A DNA stretch of 64,000 nucleotides, from positions 122,780-186,779 of the forward strand of contig CAMYKZ010000004.1 in assembly GCA_947259045.1 (NCBI GenBank), written 5' to 3'. The notes beneath the pieces were generated by a model. The model was not told where the DNA came from, did not search any database, and worked only from the letters and a program-made list of their open reading frames with translations. The stretch is from an uncultured Afifella sp. (GTDB lineage: Bacteria > Pseudomonadota > Alphaproteobacteria > Rhizobiales > Afifellaceae). How positions within the stretch are numbered: position 1 is the first letter of the stretch; every line of letters starts with the position of its first letter. Both the position numbers and the translations under genes were made by a program. Of this stretch, positions 43,353-52,101 are shown piece by piece.

Positions 43353-44327
43353 ATGAGTGGACATGGTTATGAAACGGGACGGCTCGACCTGCCGTTTGTC
43401 GGCATCTGCACATTCGGCAAGTCGCCGCTCTGCCTCGACTGGGATGCGATCGACGCCGATGTCGCCGTGCTTGGCGCGCCATTCGATTTCGGCACCCAGT
43501 GGCGGCCCGGCGCCCGCTTCGGCCCGCGTGCGGTGCGCGAGGCCTCGACCCTGTTTTCCTTCGGCCATGGTGGCGCTTACGATTTCGAGGATGACGTCAC
43601 CTACCTGCCCGCCGACACCACCCGCATCGTCGATATCGGCGATGCGGACATTATTCATACCGATACCGAGGCAAGCCACAAAAACATCGAACAGGGTGTG
43701 CGCAGGATTCTCAGCTCCGGTGCGCTGCCGGTCGTGATCGGCGGTGATCACTCGGTCAATATTCCCTGCATCAATGCGTTTGACGGGCAGGAGCCGGTGC
43801 ATCTGGTCCAGCTTGATGCCCATCTGGATTTCGTCGACGAGCGGCACGGCGTACGTTACGGCCACGGCAATCCGATGCGCCGGGCGGCGGAAAAGCACTA
43901 CGTCACCGGCCTGACCCAGATCGGCATCCGCAATGTCTCCTCCACCGCGCGCGAAGGTTACGAAGACGCAAGGCGCATGGGCTCCGACATTCTCTCCGTC
44001 CGCCAGGTCCGCAAGCTCGGCGTTGATGCGGTGCTGGCGCGGATCCCGGAAGGCGCGCGCTATTACGTCACCATCGACATTGACGGTTTCGATCCGTCGA
44101 TCGCGCCGGGCACCGGCACCCCGTCCCATGGAGGATTGCTGTATTATGAAGGCCTTGAACTGCTTGCAGGCCTCGCCAGACGCGGCACCATTGCCGGCAT
44201 CGACCTGGTCGAGGTGGCGCCGGATTACGATCCGGCCGGCTCCACCCAGATTCTGGCTGCGCAATTGCTGATGAACCTGATCGGCCGGGTTTTGCATGAG
44301 CGACGGCAAGACCCGCGGAGGGTATGA
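43353..44327 (+). CDS. Agmatinase-family ureohydrolase
   Basis: This 324-residue arginase-fold enzyme has all dimanganese motifs: GGDHSV near residue 131, DAHLDF near residue 154 and DIDGFDPSIAPGTGTP near residue 237. GAPFDFGTQWRPGARFGPRAVREAS is the usual N-terminal segment. Substrates in the family include agmatine, guanidinobutyrate, proclavaminate and guanidine, so the precise one is open. GGGAGCG precedes the ATG. A short-chain dehydrogenase follows 70 bp later. Confidence 0.9.
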   Translation: MSGHGYETGRLDLPFVGICTFGKSPLCLDWDAIDADVAVLGAPFDFGTQWRPGARFGPRAVREASTLFSFGHGGAYDFEDDVTYLPADTTRIVDIGDADIIHTDTEASHKNIEQGVRRILSSGALPVVIGGDHSVNIPCINAFDGQEPVHLVQLDAHLDFVDERHGVRYGHGNPMRRAAEKHYVTGLTQIGIRNVSSTAREGYEDARRMGSDILSVRQVRKLGVDAVLARIPEGARYYVTIDIDGFDPSIAPGTGTPSHGGLLYYEGLELLAGLARRGTIAGIDLVEVAPDYDPAGSTQILAAQLLMNLIGRVLHERRQDPRRV

Positions 44328-44397
44328 TCGCAATTCGATACACGACCATTGGAACTGCGGCCATTGGCACTGGCGCAAAACACGCTAGGTTACGTCC

Positions 44398-45138
44398 ATG
44401 ACAGACACACCCAGAAAGACCCTCGTTCTGACCGGCGCCAGCCGCGGCATCGGCCATGCAACCGTCAAGCAGTTTTCTGCCGCCGGCTGGCGGGTGATCA
44501 CCTGTTCGCGCCAGCCGTTCCCGGAAAACTGCCCGTGGGAGGCCGGCCCGGAAGATCATCTGCAGGTCGATCTTTCCAGCGCCGACGGATTGACTGAGGC
44601 GCTGGACGACCTGAAGAGCCGGCTGACCGACGGCATGGTGCATGCGCTGGTCAACAATGCCGGGATTTCACCGAAGAACCCGGACGGCGGCCGGCTCGAC
44701 GCATTGCACACGCCGATGGATACCTGGCGCGATGTCTTCCAGGTCAATTTTTTTGCCCCGATCATGCTGGCCCGCGGGCTGGTGGATGAACTCAAGGCGG
44801 CCCAGGGGGCAATCCTCAATGTCACCTCGATCGCCGGCGGCCGGGTGCATCCCTATGCCGGAACCGCCTATGCCACATCGAAAGCCGCGCTGGCATCGCT
44901 GACCCGGGAAATGGCGGCCGATTTCGGGCCGCTCGGCATCCGCGTCAATGCCATTGCGCCCGGCGAGATCGACACGCCGATCCTGTCCGCCGGCGCCGAA
45001 CAGATGGCCAAACAGATCCCGCTGCGCCGCCTTGGCACGCCCGAAGAGGTCGCACGCACGATCTATTTTCTGTGTACGCCCCAGGCCAGTTACGTCACCG
45101 GCACCGAAGTGCATATCAACGGCGGCCAGCATGTCTGA
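44398..45138 (+). CDS. Short-chain dehydrogenase/reductase
   Basis: This 246-residue classical SDR has cofactor motif TGASRGIGHA near residue 13, VNNAGISPKN, catalytic Ser in NVTSIAGG and YATSK with the Tyr/Lys pair near residue 160, then the APGEIDTPI segment. It ends in the SYVTGTEVHINGGQ motif. Substrate unknown. It overlaps the membrane-protein gene at 45131 by 8 bp. Confidence 0.92.
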   Translation: MTDTPRKTLVLTGASRGIGHATVKQFSAAGWRVITCSRQPFPENCPWEAGPEDHLQVDLSSADGLTEALDDLKSRLTDGMVHALVNNAGISPKNPDGGRLDALHTPMDTWRDVFQVNFFAPIMLARGLVDELKAAQGAILNVTSIAGGRVHPYAGTAYATSKAALASLTREMAADFGPLGIRVNAIAPGEIDTPILSAGAEQMAKQIPLRRLGTPEEVARTIYFLCTPQASYVTGTEVHINGGQHV

Positions 45139-45703
45139 GGGAACGGCCGAAGACGCGCAGGCATCCGACGACGTCGAGCGCCCGGCGTCCGCAGCCGGGA
45201 TATTCGGCGCGGCCTGGGGTCTGGCCGGTGTCTGCGCGCTGCTGTTTTTTGCCGTCTACCGGTTGAGCGGCATGACGCTGAACAGTTTTGCCCACGATCT
45301 GGACTGGCGGCACTGGACGCTGCTTGTCGTCAACACTTTGTTCATGGCCCATGCGGAGGGTTATCGCGGGTTTCAGAAAGGCTATTCGCCGCGGGTTGTC
45401 GCCCGGGCGCAGCACCTGATGGCAAACCCGGTCCCCTTTCGGGTGGCTGTCGCACCCCTGTTCGTGATGGGCTATTTCGCCACCACCAGACGCAGGCTGA
45501 TCTCCACCTATCTGCTGACAATCATGATCGTCAGCCTGATCCTTGTCTTCCAGCAGCTCACCCAGCCGTGGCGCGGCATGCTCGATTTCGGCGTCGTGGT
45601 CGGCCTGACCTGGGGGCTGGTGAGCATAGCGTTCTTTGCTTTCAGGGCGTTCTCAGGCGGATCGTTCACTCATTCGCCGGAACTGCCGGATGGAACGGGA
45701 TGA
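45131..45703 (+). CDS. Uncharacterised multi-pass membrane protein
   Basis: This 190-residue protein has four to five probable TM helices (GIFGAAWGLAGVCALLFFAVY, LLVVNTLFMAH, VAVAPLFVMGYFA, STYLLTIMIVSLILVFQQL and GVVVGLTWGLVSIAFFAF). A hydrophilic loop with RGFQKGYSPRVVARAQHL lies between helices two and three. I do not recognise a function. It overlaps the SDR gene by 8 bp and is probably cotranscribed. A 186-bp gap without any gene follows, holding only a short GCAACAT/ATGTTGC hairpin. Confidence 0.72.
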   Translation: MSEGTAEDAQASDDVERPASAAGIFGAAWGLAGVCALLFFAVYRLSGMTLNSFAHDLDWRHWTLLVVNTLFMAHAEGYRGFQKGYSPRVVARAQHLMANPVPFRVAVAPLFVMGYFATTRRRLISTYLLTIMIVSLILVFQQLTQPWRGMLDFGVVVGLTWGLVSIAFFAFRAFSGGSFTHSPELPDGTG

Positions 45704-45889
45704 TTGTGGATCCCGGCTCAGCACCGCATCATCAACGATGCTGCGGAGCATCCGGGATGACATCTTGAAAGTGGAACGCCTCGCTGAATCGACGTTGGCA
45801 GTTGCGATTCCACCTCAACCCGTCATCGCGTGCGCGCGTGCAACATGTAATGTTGCGCCGCAGACGCGGGACCCGCCGGCCAAACCGGC

Positions 45890-46795
45890 TCATTCTGCAG
45901 CCTGGACCGCTTGCCGTGGCTGCACCAGCGCCATCCCGCCGATCATCAGAACCAAAGCTGCCCAGACCCAGCCGGAATAGTTCTCGCCCAGCGCCAGCGC
46001 GCTGATCAGCACCCCGGCGATCGTCACCACATAGGCGATCTGGCTGGCAAACACCGCGCCGGCAACGCCGACAAGCCAGATATAGCCGGTATAGGCGATG
46101 GCATGGAAAAGCGACGATAACAGCAGCGCCCATTCCGGCTTGCTCCAGGGCTGGCTCAGATCGACAAACCCGCCGCTGGCCAGCGCGATCGGGGCGGCGA
46201 TCAACGCGCCGAGCACGGACGCGCCGAGCAGTGTTGCCACCGGGTCGAGCCCGGCAGGCGACCGGACGGCGAGATAATTGCTCTCCATGCCGTAACAGAC
46301 CGGGGCCGCCAGCGCGACCAGAACGAAAATCGCCTTTTCCGGTTCCGGCAGGCTGGTCTCCGGGCCGATCAGCAACACAACCGCCAGCGCGCCGAGCACG
46401 ACACCCGCCAGGCGCATGATCGAAATTCGCTCAAGCCGGAAACCCAGTGCGATGATCAGGGAGAACATCGGCACGGAGGCAATGATGATCGCCAGGATGC
46501 CGGCGGGAAGATGAACCGCTGCAACGAACGAAAACGTGTTCGGCAGCAATGTGCCGATCAGGGCGACGACAAGGAACTGCAAAACCGTCCTGCGGTTGAC
46601 CGGAAAGCGGACGCGCCGCAGCAATGTCACCACAGAAAGCACGATCACCCCGATCACCAATTGCCAGAAGATCAGTCCCATCGGATGATGGCCGGTCGAG
46701 ACGGCGATCTTGGTCAGCGGGATCGTTGCGCCCCAGCAGATGCCGAGTGCCGCAAGAGCGGCCAGAATGCCGAAGCGTTTTGCATACTGATCCAT
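45890..46795 (-). CDS. EamA-family (drug/metabolite) transporter
   Basis: This 301-residue membrane protein has ten TM helices arranged as two EamA repeats, the first starting ILAALAALGICWGATIPLTKI and the second at PVCYGMESNYLAV. It belongs to the DMT superfamily and probably exports an amino acid or metabolite. The ATG at 46795 (MDQYAKRFG) begins right before the first helix; the earlier start at 46963 would add an unconserved N-terminus that overlaps the divergent gene. It is divergent from the YcaQ-like gene. Confidence 0.88.
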   Translation of the reverse strand: MDQYAKRFGILAALAALGICWGATIPLTKIAVSTGHHPMGLIFWQLVIGVIVLSVVTLLRRVRFPVNRRTVLQFLVVALIGTLLPNTFSFVAAVHLPAGILAIIIASVPMFSLIIALGFRLERISIMRLAGVVLGALAVVLLIGPETSLPEPEKAIFVLVALAAPVCYGMESNYLAVRSPAGLDPVATLLGASVLGALIAAPIALASGGFVDLSQPWSKPEWALLLSSLFHAIAYTGYIWLVGVAGAVFASQIAYVVTIAGVLISALALGENYSGWVWAALVLMIGGMALVQPRQAVQAAE

Positions 46796-46940
46796 CGGTG
46801 GAACCTTGAACTGACGGCCGGCGCCAATGTGCGCAGCTGTTCCAAATGTGCGGTTTTTCACCCGTTTGCAAGGCGGCATTGCGGGCCGCCTGCAAGAAAC
46901 CGGATTGCCGCCGGACACCGTGCTGGCTAAACCGGAACCC

Positions 46941-48173
46941 ATGACACAATTGATCGACAACACTACCGCGCGCCGGCTGTTCCTGGAGCGTCAGGCCCTC
47001 GCCGCCTCGCCGACACCGAAACTCTCGCGCGAACGCCTGGCTTCGCTGATCGACCGGATGGGGTTTGTCCAGGTCGATTCCATTTCCACCGTCGAACGCG
47101 CCCATCACATGATCCTGTTTTCGCGCAACCAGACCTATCGCCAGAAAGATCTGAAACATCTCCTGGAAAAGGACCGTGCGCTGTTTGAAAACTGGACCCA
47201 CGATGCGTCGATCATACCATCCCGGTTTTACCCCTATTGGCAGCACCGGTTTGAACGCGAACGCGAAAAATTGCGCGAGCGCTGGCGCAAAGGGCGGCGT
47301 GAGGGTTTCGAGACCGTGTTCGATCAGGTGCTGGGGCGGATCGAGAATGACGGCCCGGTCATGTCCCGCGACATGGCCGCCGACCACAAAGGAGAAGACG
47401 GCAGGACAGGTGGCCAGGGCTGGTGGGACTGGCATCCCTCGAAAACGGCGCTGGAGTTTCTCTGGCGCACCGGCGAACTGGCGGTAACCCGCCGAGAGGC
47501 GTTTCAGAAGGTTTACGATCTGAGCGAGCGGGTGATCCCGGCCTGCCATTATCAGACCCGCGGCTCGCCTGAGGAATTTGTCGACTGGGCCTGCCGGAGC
47601 GCGCTTGACCGGCTGGGTTTTGCCACCTGCGGCGAAATTGCCGCGTTCTGGGATCTGATCCGCCCGGTCGAGGCACGCGCCTGGTGTGACGCCGAACTCG
47701 GTAAGAGCCTGATTGAGGTCGACGTTGAACCCGCCGGGGGGAAAAGCGGCGCCGGCGGCAAACCGCGCCGCGCCTTCGCCCGGCCGGAAATTCTTGACGA
47801 TCTGCCGGATCTGCCGGACCCGCCTGGCCGGGTGCGGGTGCTGTCGCCGTTTGATCCGCTGATCCGCGACCGCAATCGAACCGAACGGCTGTTCGGTTTC
47901 CACTACCGGATCGAGGTTTTTGTGCCTGCCGCCAGGCGGCAATATGGCTACTATGTCTTTCCGTTGCTGGAGCGGGACCGGCTGATCGGCCGCCTCGACA
48001 TGATCTGCCGGCGCAAGACCGGCGATCTTTCTATCACCGGCCTGTGGCTGGAACCCGGGGTGCGGCGTTCAAAGGGACGGCTGGCGGCAATCGAGGCGGA
48101 GCTGGACCGTCTCAGGCGGTTTACCGGCATGGACCGGGTCCGGTTCGAAAATGGCTGGCTGCGCGACGCATGA
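46941..48173 (+). CDS. YcaQ-family (HTH_42) winged-helix DNA glycosylase-like protein
   Basis: This 410-residue protein has the family opening ARRLFLERQALAASPTPKLSRERLASLIDRMGFVQVDSISTVERAHHMILFSRN, then FENWTHDASIIP and WRTGELAVTRR. YcaQ relatives (AlkX, AZL) unhook DNA interstrand crosslinks. The characteristic QxQ catalytic motif of AZL/YcaQ is not clearly visible in this member; VQVDS is the nearest match. The ATG at 46941 is used, giving the usual length. The MFS gene start overlaps its stop by 4 bp. Confidence 0.87.
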   Translation: MTQLIDNTTARRLFLERQALAASPTPKLSRERLASLIDRMGFVQVDSISTVERAHHMILFSRNQTYRQKDLKHLLEKDRALFENWTHDASIIPSRFYPYWQHRFEREREKLRERWRKGRREGFETVFDQVLGRIENDGPVMSRDMAADHKGEDGRTGGQGWWDWHPSKTALEFLWRTGELAVTRREAFQKVYDLSERVIPACHYQTRGSPEEFVDWACRSALDRLGFATCGEIAAFWDLIRPVEARAWCDAELGKSLIEVDVEPAGGKSGAGGKPRRAFARPEILDDLPDLPDPPGRVRVLSPFDPLIRDRNRTERLFGFHYRIEVFVPAARRQYGYYVFPLLERDRLIGRLDMICRRKTGDLSITGLWLEPGVRRSKGRLAAIEAELDRLRRFTGMDRVRFENGWLRDA

Positions 48174-49381
48174 AGAAAACCCGTTCCGGTCAGCGCGGGA
48201 TTGTGGTGCTCGCATCGGCTTCTTCATTGTCGCTGGTGCTCGGATCCGTGCACGCCTTTTCGGTCTTCCTGGAACCGCTTGAATTGCGCTTCGGCGCCTC
48301 GCGGGCATCCGTCAGCCTGACCTATTCGCTGGCGCTGGTCTTTCTCACGCTGGCGGTTCTGACCGGCCACCGGATCTTTTCCCGCTGGCCTGCGGGACAT
48401 CTTGTTGCAGTCATTGGCGTCATCGCCGCGGCCGGGGCGCTGATTGCGGCATATGCGCCTTCGCTCGCCGTTCTCTGGCTCGGTTACAGTGTGCTGTTCG
48501 GCGGCGCAAATGGATTGGGTTATGCCTTCGGTCTGCAGATCTCCGCTCAGTCCAATCCGGGGCGCGAAGGCGTTGCGATGGGCATCGTCACAGCCTGTTA
48601 CGCTTTGGGCGCGGCAATTTCACCGGTGCTGTTTTCCGCAGCGATGTCGGTTGGCGGGTTTGCCGCAGCCATGATCGGCCTGTGCGCGGCCCTGATCCTG
48701 GTGGCGCCGGTCTGCGCCGGGCTGATGATCCGGGCCGATGCGAAGTTCGCCGGCGCTGCAAGTGATGGAAGATCCGCCGCCGATATGTCCGGCGATCACA
48801 GTGCAGTGGCAGTCCCGGCGCGGCAGATTGCTTTATTGTGGCTTGGTTACGGCGCCGGCGTTGCCGCAGGGCTGATGGCGATCGGACACGCGGCCGGCAT
48901 CGCCAGGGCTGCCGGCCTGACCACCGGCTTGACAGGCGCGCCATGGCTGGCGCCGACACTGATCGCCGTCTGCAACATGGCCGGCAGTTTTGCCGGCGGC
49001 TGGCAGGTGGACCATCTGCCGCCGGTCAGGCTGCTGGCGAGCCTGCCGCTGATATCCGCAGCCGCGCTCATTGTGCTGGCGCTCGACGGCGGCAGCGAAC
49101 TTGTCCTGGCCTGCCTCGGCCTGGTCGGCTTCACCTACGGCGCGATCATCGCGGTCTATCCGGCGACCATCGCCAAAATGTTCGGCACAGTGGACGGCAC
49201 ACGCATTTACGGCCGGGTTTTCACCGCCTGGGGCCTGGCCGGGCTGGCCGCTCCCTGGTTTGCCGGATATTTGTTCGACCGGTCCGGCGGTTATGCTTTT
49301 GCGCTGACGGCGGCCGCATTTCTTGGCCTCGTGTCGGCGTTCGCGGCGTTCCGCCTGTTTCGCGGCGACAGTCGGGGATAA
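48170..49381 (+). CDS. MFS transporter, oxalate/formate-antiporter-like
   Basis: This 403-residue transporter has twelve probable TM helices starting after the basic MKKTRSGQRG. Family features are FSVFLEPLELRFGASRASVSLTYSLAL, GYSVLFGGANGLGYAFGLQI and the second-half YGRVFTAWGLAGLAAPWFAGYLFD, which resemble OFA-type carriers. It overlaps the YcaQ-like gene by 4 bp and converges on the L-threonate pathway with a 31-bp gap. That position makes it a possible tetronate or dicarboxylate carrier, but the linkage is only by adjacency. Confidence 0.87.
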   Translation: MKKTRSGQRGIVVLASASSLSLVLGSVHAFSVFLEPLELRFGASRASVSLTYSLALVFLTLAVLTGHRIFSRWPAGHLVAVIGVIAAAGALIAAYAPSLAVLWLGYSVLFGGANGLGYAFGLQISAQSNPGREGVAMGIVTACYALGAAISPVLFSAAMSVGGFAAAMIGLCAALILVAPVCAGLMIRADAKFAGAASDGRSAADMSGDHSAVAVPARQIALLWLGYGAGVAAGLMAIGHAAGIARAAGLTTGLTGAPWLAPTLIAVCNMAGSFAGGWQVDHLPPVRLLASLPLISAAALIVLALDGGSELVLACLGLVGFTYGAIIAVYPATIAKMFGTVDGTRIYGRVFTAWGLAGLAAPWFAGYLFDRSGGYAFALTAAAFLGLVSAFAAFRLFRGDSRG

Positions 49382-49412
49382 TGTTCCGGCAGCAACGAAA
49401 CGATTGCCGCGC

Positions 49413-50198
49413 TCATCCCATCTTTGCCCGGAAATCCGCCAGCCAGCCGAGCCCGTCCTCAACGGCGCCGCGGGGTTTGTACTCCGCGCCGATATAGCCG
49501 TGATACCCCATCGCGGCGATTGCCGGCAGCAGCCGGTCATAGGCCACTTCACCCTCGTCCGGTTCCGCTCGCGTCGGCACCGCGGCAATCTGAATATGGC
49601 CGATCAGCGGCAACAGATATTCAATCCAGCGGGTCAGCGAGCCCTGCATCGTCTGCGTGTGGTAACAGTCGAACATGATTTTCAGGTTCGGACTGCCGAC
49701 CGCCTTGATGATCTCGCTGGCGAAACCGGCATATTGCAGGAAATAGCCCGGCGCATCGGTGCTGTTGATCGGCTCGATCAGGATGTCGATACCGTGCGGC
49801 GAGGCGATGCTGCAGGCGTAGGAGAGGTTACTGAGATAGGTCTCGTGCGCTTCCCGTTCCATGCCCTCGCCGGGCTTTCCGGCCATGACGTGAACATTGG
49901 CCGCGCCGATTGCGTCGGCATATGCGACCGCCTGGTCGATGGCGTCGCGCGCGTCCCCCTCGCGTCCGGGCACGGCGGCGAGGCCGAAATCGCCGGCGGC
50001 CAGATCGCCGGGCACCGTGTTGACGCCGACCATCGGCAGGCCGGTCGTCTGCAGCGCTTTCCTGATGTCCCTGACCGGTTCGTCATAGGGAAAATGGCAT
50101 TCCACGGCATCGAATCCGGCTTCCTTGGCGGCATGGATGCGATCGACGTGGGGGCGATCGGTCCACAGGAAGCCGATATTTGCGGAAAACTTCAGCAT
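49413..50198 (-). CDS. otnI: 2-oxo-tetronate isomerase OtnI (hydroxypyruvate-isomerase family)
   Basis: This 261-residue TIM barrel starts MLKFSANIGFLWTDRPHVDRI and has VECHFPYDEPV, the metal-binding Glu in ILIEPINSTDAPGYFL, FDCYHTQTMQGSL, HIQIAAVPTRAEPDEGEV and YIGAEYKPRG. These match the Hyi/OtnI family. In the L-threonate route OtnI converts 2-oxo-tetronate to 3-oxo-tetronate. The start is 3 bp after the OtnC stop. Being next to OtnC, OtnK and LtnD makes the OtnI reading firm. Confidence 0.92.
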   Translation of the reverse strand: MLKFSANIGFLWTDRPHVDRIHAAKEAGFDAVECHFPYDEPVRDIRKALQTTGLPMVGVNTVPGDLAAGDFGLAAVPGREGDARDAIDQAVAYADAIGAANVHVMAGKPGEGMEREAHETYLSNLSYACSIASPHGIDILIEPINSTDAPGYFLQYAGFASEIIKAVGSPNLKIMFDCYHTQTMQGSLTRWIEYLLPLIGHIQIAAVPTRAEPDEGEVAYDRLLPAIAAMGYHGYIGAEYKPRGAVEDGLGWLADFRAKMG

Positions 50199-50200
50199 TC

Positions 50201-50848
50201 TTATTCCCACTCCACATCAAATGTTCGCACCAGATCTTCAATCTGGCTTTGGCTCAGCATGCGCGGATTTGCGCCGCGGGTCAAAAGCGCGAGTTTCGCC
50301 CCTTCCTCCAGTTCTTCCATGGCGAAAAAGGCAGCGTCAAGATCGGCGCCGGCGACCACCGGGCCGTGGTTGGCCAGGAGCACGGCGGAACGCTTGCCGG
50401 CCAGCCCGCGCACCGCCTCGCCCATCGCCGGATCGCCGGGGCGGAAGAACGGCAGCAATTTGACCTTGCCGAGCCGCATGATCGGGTAGGGGGTGAGCGG
50501 CGGCAGCACATTGTCGGGGTCAATCTCCGGCAGCATCGACAGCGCCACCGAATGGCTGGAATGCAGATGGACGATCGCCGCACATGATGAGCGGGTCTCG
50601 TAGAAGGCGGAATGCAGCGGCATTTCCTTGGTCGGTCCGTCGCCGCAGATCAACCGGCCGTCCGGCGCAATCAGCGACAGGGTTGCCGGATCGAGCATGC
50701 CGAAAGACGATCCGGTCGGCGTCACCAGCAGGTTTCCGTCCGGCAGCCGCGCCGACATGTTGCCGGATGCGCCCGACGTCATGCCACGCTCGAAGATCGA
50801 CCTGGCGAGCCGGCAGATCTTTTCGCGCAAGTCCGCTTCGGCGCTCAT
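50201..50848 (-). CDS. otnC: 3-oxo-tetronate 4-phosphate decarboxylase OtnC (class II aldolase family)
   Basis: This 215-residue class II aldolase/adducin-fold enzyme has the zinc-ligand histidine motif AAIVHLHSSHSVALSM, a phosphate-binding SGNMSARLPDG, TPTGSSFG and the catalytic-loop GPVVAGADLDAAF. In the tetronate pathway it decarboxylates 3-oxo-tetronate 4-phosphate to dihydroxyacetone phosphate. The start overlaps the OtnK stop by 4 bp. Confidence 0.93.
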   Translation of the reverse strand: MSAEADLREKICRLARSIFERGMTSGASGNMSARLPDGNLLVTPTGSSFGMLDPATLSLIAPDGRLICGDGPTKEMPLHSAFYETRSSCAAIVHLHSSHSVALSMLPEIDPDNVLPPLTPYPIMRLGKVKLLPFFRPGDPAMGEAVRGLAGKRSAVLLANHGPVVAGADLDAAFFAMEELEEGAKLALLTRGANPRMLSQSQIEDLVRTFDVEWE

Positions 50849-52101
50849 GGCTGGCCTTTCAGGATCTTGGCGGCTTTTTCAAAAAAGTCCTCAGCGCCGA
50901 AATTACCGGATTTCAACGCCACGACCAGCGGTCTGCCGACGGCGCGGAGAGCCGGGACGCCCGGGTCGATTTCCGGCCCGATTTCCAGCGCATCGAGACC
51001 AAGTCCGCTGACCACGGCGCCCGACGTCTCGCCGCCGGCGGTAATCAGCCGGCTCACACCCGCTGCCGTAACCTCCCGCGCCACCTCGGCAAACAGCCCC
51101 TCCAGCGCTTCGGCCACCGCCTCCGTGCCGAAAGCCTGCTGCGCTTTCGCGACAATGGCTGGATCGGCGGAGGAAAATGCAATCGGCGCTTCGTCGCGGT
51201 GTTCAAGCAGAAACGAAGCGACCGACTGGCCGGTGAGCCGTCCATGCATGACGGCATCCGCCGTCACCTCCAGATGCGGATGATCTCTCACATAATGCGC
51301 CACCTGCGCCCGGGTCGCATTGGAACAGCTGCCGGACAGCACCACCACCGGCCCGGTCTCGCCGGCCCAGCCGGCGGTTTCGCCCGCGATCATGCCGCTG
51401 GCGCGGAAATTCTCCGGCAGGCCCATGGCAATGCCCGACCCGCCGGTGATCAGTTTGAGGTCCGCGGCAGCAGTGCCGATGGTGATCAGATCCCGGTCCA
51501 GCGTCGCATCGACGACAATCAGCCGCCGGCCGGCATCGGCTTCCGCTCGGAGCGCTGCGCGAATGTCATCGGCGCCCTGGTCGACCACATTGATCGGCAC
51601 ATGGCCGACATTGGACGATGTCTGATATTGCAGCCAGCGGCGAATGTCGGGATCGGTCATCGGCGTCAGCGGGTGGTTCTCCATGCCCGATTCAGACAGC
51701 AATCTGTCACCAACGAACAGATGACCGAGATAGAGCGTGCGGCCTGTGGCCGGGAACACCGGACAGACGATGACGCAGTCGGCATCAAGCCGGTCGGCCA
51801 GCGCATCGGCGACCGGGCCGATATTGCCCGCGTGGGTGGAATCGAAGGTCGAACAATATTTGAACAGAAACTGCCGGCAGCCCTGGGCCTGCAGCCAGTC
51901 GAGCGCGGCCAGTGACCGCGATACTGCTTCATCGACGGCGATCGAACGCGTTTTCAGGGCAACCACGCCGGCTTCAACGTCATCTCCGGCCGGATGATCG
52001 GGCACGCCGCTATATTGCACGGTGCGCATGCCGCCCTTGGCGAGCGTATTGGCCAGATCGCTGGAACCGGTAAAATCGTCGCCGATACAACCGAGCAGCA
52101 T
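50845..52101 (-). CDS. otnK: 3-oxo-tetronate kinase OtnK (four-carbon acid sugar kinase)
   Basis: This 418-residue DUF1537/SBD kinase opens LLGCIGDDFTGSSDLANTLAKGGMRTVQY with the conserved GDDFTGSSD acid-sugar-binding motif. KYCSTFDSTHAGNIGPV and the late RLITAGGETSGAVVSGLG (nucleotide-binding) complete the family pattern. It phosphorylates 3-oxo-tetronate at O4. The start overlaps the LtnD stop (ATGA). Confidence 0.93.
   Translation of the reverse strand: MLLGCIGDDFTGSSDLANTLAKGGMRTVQYSGVPDHPAGDDVEAGVVALKTRSIAVDEAVSRSLAALDWLQAQGCRQFLFKYCSTFDSTHAGNIGPVADALADRLDADCVIVCPVFPATGRTLYLGHLFVGDRLLSESGMENHPLTPMTDPDIRRWLQYQTSSNVGHVPINVVDQGADDIRAALRAEADAGRRLIVVDATLDRDLITIGTAAADLKLITGGSGIAMGLPENFRASGMIAGETAGWAGETGPVVVLSGSCSNATRAQVAHYVRDHPHLEVTADAVMHGRLTGQSVASFLLEHRDEAPIAFSSADPAIVAKAQQAFGTEAVAEALEGLFAEVAREVTAAGVSRLITAGGETSGAVVSGLGLDALEIGPEIDPGVPALRAVGRPLVVALKSGNFGAEDFFEKAAKILKGQP

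Noticed and set aside
45840..45856. GCAACAT/ATGTTGC hairpin as a terminator between convergent genes
   Set aside because: The 7-bp stem is short, the loop is 3 nt and no T-run follows, so it is too weak to call.
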